A DNA stretch of 64,000 bases from Morinoia aosen. Taxonomy: Eukaryota > Arthropoda > Malacostraca > Amphipoda > Talitridae. The translations under genes and the position numbers were made by a program. The stretch covers positions 38,417,842 to 38,481,841 of the forward strand of contig CM059569.1 of the NCBI GenBank assembly GCA_030386875.1, in the 5' to 3' direction. Shown in pieces: positions 57,857-64,000 of the stretch (position 1 is the stretch's first letter; each line of letters starts with the position of its first letter). The notes under the pieces were generated by a model that saw only the letters and a program-made list of their open reading frames with translations, had not been told where the DNA came from and ran no database searches.

Positions 57857-60800
57857 CCACACGCACACAAAGAAACCTTAACATATTTTCAGTATCTTTC
57901 CCCTATGCACTTCAGTGAATGACTTAGTAAACAGAGTGGCCCCATTGTATAAACAAAATAAAGACTGTGTGTGTAAATGTACCAAGCATATGCAAGATAT
58001 GCCAGTATATTTTCCATTATTATACTTTACAAGTGTGGTACAGTAATTTCTCAATTACACAGCAAATAACAGATACTGTACAAAACAAGTAGTGTAACAC
58101 TATCACAAAAAAAATCGGTAATACCAGTTCCAAGCATCTTGAAGAAAATAATTTGCAGGTGTAGGTACATCATCCATTAGTTTGAGAAGCCCTGTGGAAT
58201 GTTGTGAAATTTTCTCTCAGATTTAACCTTGAGAATAAGTTCATCAAGTGCACTCTGCGGTTATTTACCTTGATGAAGTTGATGTCATCTGACGGCAGTC
58301 GTGTGATGGCGTAACGGGCAAAAATGTGGTCCAACATCCGGCAGGACATTTTCTCATGCTGAATGAACAAGAGCAAAAAAAATATTAAAGTAATAGCAGC
58401 ACCTTATGGAACTGGAACACTTGCTGCTGCAGATACACGCACACTACTGATTACAGTTTGACTCTAAATGTTCTGTGGTTGGGAAAAGATCTCTGCAAGC
58501 TTACTCCCATGGTCATAATACTGCAATCCACAGTTTGTAACTGACCTAGAATAACTTACATTCCAAGACACAAGATAAATGCAATTTATATAAAAGAAAT
58601 GATCAAACTAAAATTGTTTTAATTCAACTGGCCCAAGGAGAAGCCTAACCGCACACTCAAAAAAATGAAATTTTTCCAAACGATGAAAGAAAACCACAAA
58701 TAATTGGAGCTGCTCTCAGAAGTTCATGGGATCAAGCTTAGCACAGATCTAATTTAATTTTTTTCAGTTCTAATCACTTAGTTTGAAAGTTTCATAAGTT
58801 GGTAAATCAAAAGTTCTGACTGTTTTAAGTACCTGTAAAGGTTGGAAGAATTATAATACCAATAATTGCTTAAAGCAAAAACAAGGAAGTAAAGAGTGAG
58901 CTCTAACCACTACTTTTTGGTCCAACAGGAGCAATGACCGAGTTGTAAAGGGAACATTTTCTAGCATGGTGAACACTTCAAAATGCTCTAAGAACTCTTA
59001 AAGAAACACACAAAATAATTATATACTACTAACAAGAAGAAATAAAATACTCAAGACCTCACAACAGAGTTGATTTCTTCAAATAATATAAATAGATACT
59101 GATCTCAAAATTCAAGTTTTAAGGACTTGCTCAGTAAAAAACTGATAACCTCATGCTCTGGGTTCCTTTGCTCTCTCATGAACTGATCCCAGAGGTGACT
59201 GAAGGGGCCGTGTCCAAGGTCGTGGCAGAGACCAGCCAGCTTCACGCAGAGGACATCACAGTCAGTGATCTCCAGCTCTTCTTGACGAGATTTCAAAGCT
59301 TCAACAAGCTTGCCAGCCAAATGTGACACTCTGAAAATTGTCAACAATCAATACATTCATATTTGTTCATCACATTTTAAATGAGAAAATTTTGCTATGA
59401 AGAGGTATTCTGGTTTACAAGTGTATCACCTAACATATTTCTAGAGTTATGAGGAAGAAATAAGGACAATTTTTGAACCAGCTTACCAGAAAATATTGGA
59501 TTGTGAGTAACATTTTTTACAAATCCTAGAATAACGAGTGAATGCATCCCAACTTCCTTTATAGTCAGCTGGACAAGCAGCTAGTAAGAGCTGACACTGA
59601 GAGACTGCACTACACAATAATTCGTATCATGCATTCATTTTCAAATAGTGAAAATGAGTTTTTTTTCCAAGAATATGAATGTCAACAAATAATATTTTTT
59701 TATACACCTCACATGTCATTTGCAAGTTTTTCAGGGCCTAGAAATTAATTAATTGGTTTTACATGTATTCTTGTTGGAAAATCCATAATACGTAATAAGT
59801 TTCATCACTTCACAAGCTTGATTCTGGATAATAATAATAACAAAGCCAGAACTTAGATTTTCACTCAAGTTGAACATGAATCAATAGCAACTTTTGGAGC
59901 ATTAATTGATCCTGCAGTTAACATAAATTGAAAATTTGAATCAAATTATCTTGAACAAAAATTAGTATTCAGACAGAGTTAAAGTATTCTGTGCATTATA
60001 GTTGCAGCAAATGGGACATATTAGAACACAAATAAAATCACTTACCCAATGCTGTGCTCAAATCGGTTATGTGATGCTCCAGGATATACAAAGTAGCCTA
60101 CACCAAGCTGCTTCACAAACCTGCAGAGAACACTTCATGTTGGTAACGAGGACATAAATACCATCACATGCTCAATAACAGATGTACTTGGAAACAATTA
60201 AAGTTCATGTGTTAGTGAGATCAACAGCCGATATAGCTGAGGGCCTTGTTACTGGCCTTGTTAATCAATTTCAATGAAATTCTGTATTTTAGAACTTTGT
60301 AAGAACATAATTTAATTACTCAATAAAACTTAACTAGATGAAGAATTTAAGAACATGAAAATGTACTCAACTAAATTAAAATTTCTTCATTCACGGAATA
60401 ATTTTGGTCAACAAAGAGTTACACAGACAACCAAAATACATACCATTTATACCTTGCAAAGGAATTATTCATTACTATTATAACAAAATAAGGCTGCCTA
60501 TGTCTAGATAACAGTTATCATCTAGACATCACATTAACAAATTAGGAAAAAATTTCTTCAACATTTTTGATACAACACAGGCCAGTGGCAGCCAAATATG
60601 ACATTGAGGAAAAGATTCTGCAATTGAGCCAGGCAGCTAAAATGTCAAAAATATATCAAAACACAAGCTTATTTTCCACAAGCAAAATCAAAGAGTGAAC
60701 TGCATATTGGTCTAAAAAGCAACTGCAGGTCCATGTGCTATGAACAACTCAGTGCTGTCATTTAATAAGACGAAGATTATTTTTTTTATAAACCTACTTT

Positions 60801-61239
60801 AATTGGAAGTAGAAATAATTGTTAGAAAATTATACCATGAATAAAAATGAACAGTAAATTACCAGAACACACACAAACACACGTATCATCCTAGGTTAAC
60901 TATGGGAGAGGCAAAATATTTTTCATTTTGTCTACACAAAATTCAAGCCTCTTGACAAATAAACCATTTGTCTTAAAAGCTTATTTTGATTTTACAGTAC
61001 TGATACTGTAACAAAGTATTATTGAAATAGCATAGTAAAAAATGTTCACCTAGCTTCTGAGCAATCTATATTACTACTATAATCTGGTAGAAGAAAAATC
61101 CTAAGTGGACAACTAACATAATTTAAACCAACCTCAAGCGCTGAAACTCGGGAGTGTCAATTATCTTCACACACTCGGATGGCATGGAGATGCAGCCATG
61201 CACCGAGTCCATAAACACTTTATCAGATGTAGTAGTCAT
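45276..61239 (-). CDS. SAMHD1: SAMHD1-type deoxynucleoside triphosphate triphosphohydrolase; 12 exons, one short exon unlocated
   Basis: SAMHD1 hydrolyses dNTPs to nucleosides plus triphosphate. Exons in transcript order: 61239-61133 (ATG), 60120-60046, 59330-59150, 58358 or 58352 to 58269, 56969-56901, 55614-55534, 54086-53931, 52030-51974, 51391-51199, 50687-50542, 46640-46572, 45384-45276. Phases agree except between 53931 and 52030, where a short exon of 3n+2 nt (the AYQH-to-DAF stretch) was not found. HD-domain residues are kept: [17 protein letters not shown] and [12 protein letters not shown], with [10 protein letters not shown] conserved as well. C-terminal blocks are FYSKEGDR and FLHVLST...LAREEL. 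About 444 codons were recovered against 626 in human. The first exon starts directly at the HD domain (DSVHGCI), so no SAM domain is encoded here. The frame is open upstream of this ATG to a possible acceptor (ttatacttctag), so 5' exons may exist. If the GAG|gtgcgt donor at 45276 is not used, the protein ends at 45,207. Confidence 0.93.
45619..46200. mobile_element. mariner-like 5' halves in head-to-head inverted duplication
   Basis: On the plus strand at about 45,815-45,905, a decayed transposase N-terminus reads ...FLAAK[24 protein letters not shown]. It is preceded by CAAGGCGTGTCCG, a plausible terminal repeat beside TA. On the minus strand, from 46,200 down to 45,906, the same region reads further: [38 protein letters not shown], a stop, [20 protein letters not shown], a stop and ITVREL. 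This is the helix-turn-helix part of a mariner/SETMAR-type transposase. Each arm has stops and there is no catalytic domain. Confidence 0.8.
47380..49600. repeat. 28-bp minisatellite split by a 1.75-kb insertion
   Basis: The unit includes CACATCCATTAGTTGTAAAA followed by TTGTCAAA. About 3-4 copies lie at 47,380-47,473 and about 13 at 49,224-49,600. The left part has AATGGTC variants, whereas most right-hand copies are AATTGTC. The intervening DNA is the candidate LTR at 47,474-49,223. Confidence 0.9.
47474..49223. mobile_element. candidate solo LTR (Gypsy-type ends) inserted in a minisatellite
   Basis: The 1,750-bp segment starts TGTAACGATA and ends TTTCGTGACA, the TG...CA ends of an LTR, and is flanked by CATC on both sides (47,470-47,473 and 49,224-49,227). 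The interior has no long ORF. On the minus-to-plus axis it contains a CATAAATA box at about 47,883 and an AATAAAG at about 48,966, compatible with promoter and polyadenylation signals. A solo LTR left by LTR-LTR recombination fits best. A non-autonomous DNA element is less likely because the terminal inverted match is only about 8 bp. Confidence 0.65.
49963..50515. repeat. 22/24-bp minisatellite, about 24 copies
   Basis: The units are CAGCTGCACACCACTCAGCA + CA and a variant with an extra CA (CACCACACTCAG). The array ends about 27 bp from the SAMHD1 exon at 50,542-50,687, just inside the intron on its donor side. The intermixing of the two length variants suggests slippage or unequal exchange. 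Confidence 0.92.
51520..51880. repeat. dispersed repeat, family A (longest copy)
   Basis: It contains all the blocks seen in the other copies, from AGATTAGATTATAGG through GGAAGGCACCATTAAGTACG, GTTCATGAAACAAGATAAAA, AACAGGACAGCAGTGAACCA and ATTTCAACAAAAAG to GCTAATTCCCATAGATACAA. A partial inverted relative (CTAGCACTCCCAGGGGGAAA) lies at about 19,060-19,140. The class is unknown. Confidence 0.65.
54107..55256. repeat. 28-bp minisatellite, about 41 copies
   Basis: The unit is GCCTCAGAAAAGTATCAACT + ATGGTTTT, with the last bases before GCC varying (TTGT, TTTT, TTCT, TTGC) and CCTC/CTTC alternation. It starts about 20 bp from the SAMHD1 exon at 53,931-54,086, upstream of its acceptor. No unit contains a stop in any plus frame, which yields ORFs of up to 374 codons in all three frames. 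They are not genes. Confidence 0.95.
56649..56860. mobile_element. 212-bp TTAA-flanked MITE (family B, best copy)
   Basis: TTAA at 56,645-56,648 and 56,861-56,864 flanks inverted ends CACTTTGACTGCGA and TCGCAGTTAAAGTG (13 of 14 match). ACCACCGGTGG lies just inside the right end. It is a piggyBac-type signature without an ORF. Confidence 0.82.
57653..57903. mobile_element. 251-bp foldback element with TA flanks and a poly-C tract
   Basis: The flanks are TA (57,651-57,652 and 57,904-57,905), and the ends GGGGAAAAGTGCTGAAA and TTTTCAGTATCTTTCCCC are inverted. The inner arms TTAGCCTGCACATGATTGTT and AACAATCATGTGCAGGCTAA pair almost perfectly around a short loop near 57,765-57,785. A run of about 25 C lies in the right arm at about 57,834-57,858. 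It lies in a SAMHD1 intron. Confidence 0.75.
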
Positions 61240-61628
61240 GATTAGTAGATAGTTTGACGATGTTAAAAATACAAAAACTAGAAGTATAAATATTTAGTGA
61301 ATTAAATTTTGAAGTATGCAAAAAATTCTCCAACTTACTAAATAATATTGCTGAAAAACATGTAGAAAGTAAATCTTAATATGAGATGAATCCCTAAAAC
61401 AACTATCACACAGCTGTTACCAGAAAATAGCTCAAGTTACTTCTAGGCATTAAATTATAATTAACAACTAAATAACAACTGAAGACATAAATAAAATATT
61501 AATGAGACATTAATGCAGACTTTAATAAAATTTAACCTCTATAATTAGTCAAAAGAAAGATTCCTAGTGTTCCACAGAGCATTCAGAAAATAACTTCTAA
61601 AAATACAGCATAAAATTTAAAATATATA

Positions 61629-62394
61629 CGAGGCCTGTCGAAAAAGTATCCGACCTTAATTTTTCCCGCGCAAAGTAGTGATTCTAAGGCGGCGCCACTG
61701 TGCACGGTGGAAGGAGGAATCTTAATGCGCATGCTTGACTTTTTTCACCGCATTCACTTGGGCCAGTCACTGGCTGGTGGTCGCCAAGTAAGGTGCTGTT
61801 CTAAGTGTTTGTCGGATTTAGTTTTCTTGCAAGATGACTGAACGAATTGAGCAAAGACACTGCATCAAATTTTGTCAAAAGCTTGGTGATTCATCACGAA
61901 TACGCACCGGAAGGACAAACAGTGACAAAGGAGTACTATCAGGATGTTCTCCGGCGACTTCGTGATGCAGTTCGGCGCAAAAGACCAGACATGTGGACTG
62001 CGAACAACTGGCACTTGCATCACGACAACGCGCCCGCACATTCATCCCATTTGATCCGCAATTTCTTGGCCAAACATGGAATTACGACCGTTCGCCAACC
62101 TCCCTACTCTCCAGACCTGGCTCCTTGCGACTTCTGGTTGTTTCCAAAATTGAAGACACCACTGAAAGGATCCCGTTTTGAGAGTAGAGAAGAGATAATG
62201 CGGAACGCGACGACAGAGCTGAACACCATTCCAAAAGAAGACTTCCAGAGGTGTTTCCGGCAGTGGAAGGATCGGTGGGCTAAGTGTGTGGAAGCACAAG
62301 GAGCCTACTTTGAAGGGGATTAGGGTCCCAACCCCGTCAGGTTGTTGAAGTATTTTTTCTGGCCAAAGGTCGGATACTTTTTCGACAGGCCTCG
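61629..62394 (+). mobile_element. internally deleted mariner element, TA-flanked
   Basis: Perfect inverted ends of about 29 bp (CGAGGCCTGTCGAAAAAGTA...) are flanked by TA. The 766-bp length compares with about 1.3 kb for complete mariners. Both termini are intact, so the copy could be mobilised in trans if a matching transposase exists. That is inference. Confidence 0.92.
61834..62323 (+). pseudogene. mariner transposase, N-terminal and C-terminal remnants joined by a deletion
   Basis: From the ATG at 61,834 about 19 codons of the N-terminus are read (MTERIEQRHCIKFCQKLGD). An internal deletion then joins them, out of frame, to the catalytic half (VIHHEYAPEGQTVTKEYYQD...), which runs to a TAG at 62,321-62,323. 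The second and third catalytic acids are present (LHHDNAPAH and PDLAPCDFWLF) with 34 residues between them, the DD34D spacing of mariner. The first Asp, normally just upstream of VHHEYAPEG, is lost with the helix-turn-helix region, so no active enzyme can be made. Confidence 0.9.
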
Positions 62395-62707
62395 TATATG
62401 CAAAAGTCAATTACATTAAATGCCTTCTATGGAAGTAAAAACCAAATTAGCATTGATGTGAATGAAGCCAGGCATCTAAAAGAATTTTGGGCATTTAAGA
62501 AAAACTTAGCAACTAGTGTGAACACTGAGATTCTATAGATAAGGGTTAGATATCAATAGATAAACAAAAAAAATTTAAGACATGAGGAACCAACATGTTT
62601 TAAAAGAACAACAAGAGGCTTCAAAAACATATGATGCAGTGGACACACTCTTCGTTACCAGAAGCATTCTTATCAAAATTACCATTTTTTCTTTTATGAG
62701 TGGTATT

Positions 62708-63261
62708 GGTAAATCTGAGGGATATGTCAGTTATAGATTTTCCACTTTTTGGTGCCTAAACCTAATTAATTGAATCAAAATAAACAAGTTTTCTTCTATG
62801 CACTTTCCGTCTCAAATGAGTATTTTACGATTTATAGCGGTAAGTTTAGTTTTGTCTTTAATGACGAATGCGCTTGAATAAACAGCTACTCATCAATTTT
62901 TTAATTTTTGTTGCTTGAATCATGGTAATAACATCAAAATGAACAACTTTTCTTCTATACATTTTTTTCGTCAAATGAGTATTTAACGAGGTATAACGGT
63001 AGGTTTGATTTTGTCTTTGATGACGATCGCGCTGGAAGCGAGTGCGCATTGCAGTGTTGCTGTCCGACGTGCTCCTTGAATTACTTGCCGCTTCAAACAC
63101 TGGAGTTGCGGTAAGTCATTTACCGCTATAACTAATAAAATACTCATTTGAGACGGAAAGTGCATAGAAGAAAACTTTTTTATTTTGATCTAATTAACTA
63201 TGCTTAGGCATCAAAATTTACAAAATCAATAACTGACATAGGCCTATCCTTCAGATTTACC
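62708..63261. mobile_element. 554-bp MITE with 8-bp target-site duplication (family C, copy 2)
   Basis: An exact GTGGTATT repeat (62,700-62,707 and 63,262-63,269) flanks inverted ends beginning GGTAAATCTGA. Shared internal blocks with the 27.25-kb copy are CAAACACTGGAGTT, CGGTAA and AAATGAGTATTTTA. In addition, the left arm is partly duplicated inside the element (about 62,790-62,880 and about 62,945-63,035). No ORF. Confidence 0.9.
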
Positions 63262-63269
63262 GTGGTATT

Positions 63270-64000
63270 TAAAAGTATTTAAATATAGATTAAAAAAGCC
63301 AAAGGAACCCTTCATTTATTCTCTCTGAACATTTTATTTGGCTATTAAAAATACTTCTTATGGTTTAAGCACAAATTAAAGACCTCCATGTTACAAATTA
63401 TTCAATGAAGTTTTTGTAAGAAATTTGATGCTTCAGCTTTTCTAAAAATAAACTTTTTTCCTTCTTTTCTTTTTTCAGTAAGCATTATTTAAATAAGAAG
63501 TATCAATAAGTTTTAGTGTGATTAAAGGGTGTTCTTTGAGGTAATTGCATGATATCATTTCAATAAGCATGCTTGAAAAAATAATCATAGATTTCTCACA
63601 TGTTGACCTTTTAATTTTAAAAACAGAATTATTTACTTCTGCCCATTGCACTCTCAATATTATTTCCAGATATTGCAGAAACCAAAACTCATATGTTGAT
63701 ATAAGTGAAGTCACTCGAGAGCATTTTACACATGTTTCTCTGTCATTGTACTCATTATTAAATGTTTATTAGCTTACCCATTAATTAACCTAGAATAACT
63801 TGACTATACGAGTGCATGTTATTGTTCTTTTAATATTTTGTATAAAGATTGAAATAGGTATTGTGAAAACCATGTGTGACTGCCAACCAAGGTACTTTAT
63901 TCAACTTTTTTGTACAATAAGTATCAGAGTATGGTTTCATCCCATCAGTCTACCAAAAATATCATTGAAATTTGGACTCAGCAGTACAAGTGTTTGTTTA
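63270..64000. other. no recognised feature
   Basis: AT-rich DNA with short chance ORFs on both strands. I saw no splice-bounded exon, repeat array or transposon end. Upstream SAMHD1 exons could lie further right, outside the window. Confidence 0.4.

Noticed and set aside
58890-58990. Possible extra SAMHD1 exon reading [14 protein letters not shown]...LLLLDQK with AG/GT borders
   Set aside because: The flanking exons already join in phase through the conserved His-Glu-KMS region, and this peptide has no counterpart in the family.
1-64000. tRNA, rRNA or snRNA genes
   Set aside because: No cloverleaf with A and B boxes and no recognisable rRNA or snRNA core was seen on either strand by eye. 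A covariance-model scan would be needed to exclude small ones.

Overview
This is a eukaryotic, animal-type genomic window. It has split genes with GT-AG introns of 0.1-9 kb, AT-rich intergenic and intronic DNA, and many transposons and minisatellites. The transposon set (an RNase H-bearing I-type LINE, an esterase-ORF1 CR1/L2-type LINE, mariners, several TTAA-flanked piggyBac-like elements and an 8-bp-TSD MITE family) suggests an arthropod, either an insect or a crustacean. The species cannot be fixed from sequence alone.

Two host genes are certain, and both lie on the minus strand. (1) A UCKL1-type uridine-cytidine kinase/UPRT-like gene has 14 exons recovered from 25,585 down to the stop codon at 5,551; its first coding exon was not found. 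(2) A SAMHD1-type dNTP triphosphohydrolase has 12 exons recovered from 61,239 down to 45,276; one very short exon and possibly the N- and C-terminal ends are missing. One gene salvages pyrimidine nucleosides and the other degrades dNTPs, so two nucleotide-pool genes sit in tandem. A possible first exon of a third minus-strand gene is at 4,443-4,578. Unassigned exon-like pieces lie at 39.3-39.6, 40.2, 40.4-40.9 and 44.2-44.4 kb.

Layout: 0-4.4 kb, no recognised gene; 4.4-4.6 kb, candidate exon; 5.15-25.6 kb, UCKL1, with a 7.4-kb LINE inserted in the intron between the exons at 7.1-7.3 and 15.9-16.1 kb; 25.9-27.05 kb, plus-strand LINE RT remnant; 27.25-27.79 kb, foldback MITE; 28.45-29.63 kb, TTAA-flanked element; about 29.7-34.97 kb, second LINE; 35-44.6 kb, AT-rich DNA, minisatellites and orphan exon-like ORFs; 44.6-61.2 kb, SAMHD1 interleaved with minisatellites, a candidate solo LTR and a mariner inverted duplication; 61.6-63.3 kb, deleted mariner and a second MITE of the 27-kb family.

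The most informative signals are structural. Many insertions keep exact target-site duplications and can be ordered by nesting: a piggyBac-like element inside the LINE, an LTR inside a minisatellite, and a MITE inside an ORF. Minisatellite arrays repeatedly lie within about 15-100 bp of exon boundaries. I found no CRISPR array, operon or defence-like system, and nothing that I would call a new biological system.
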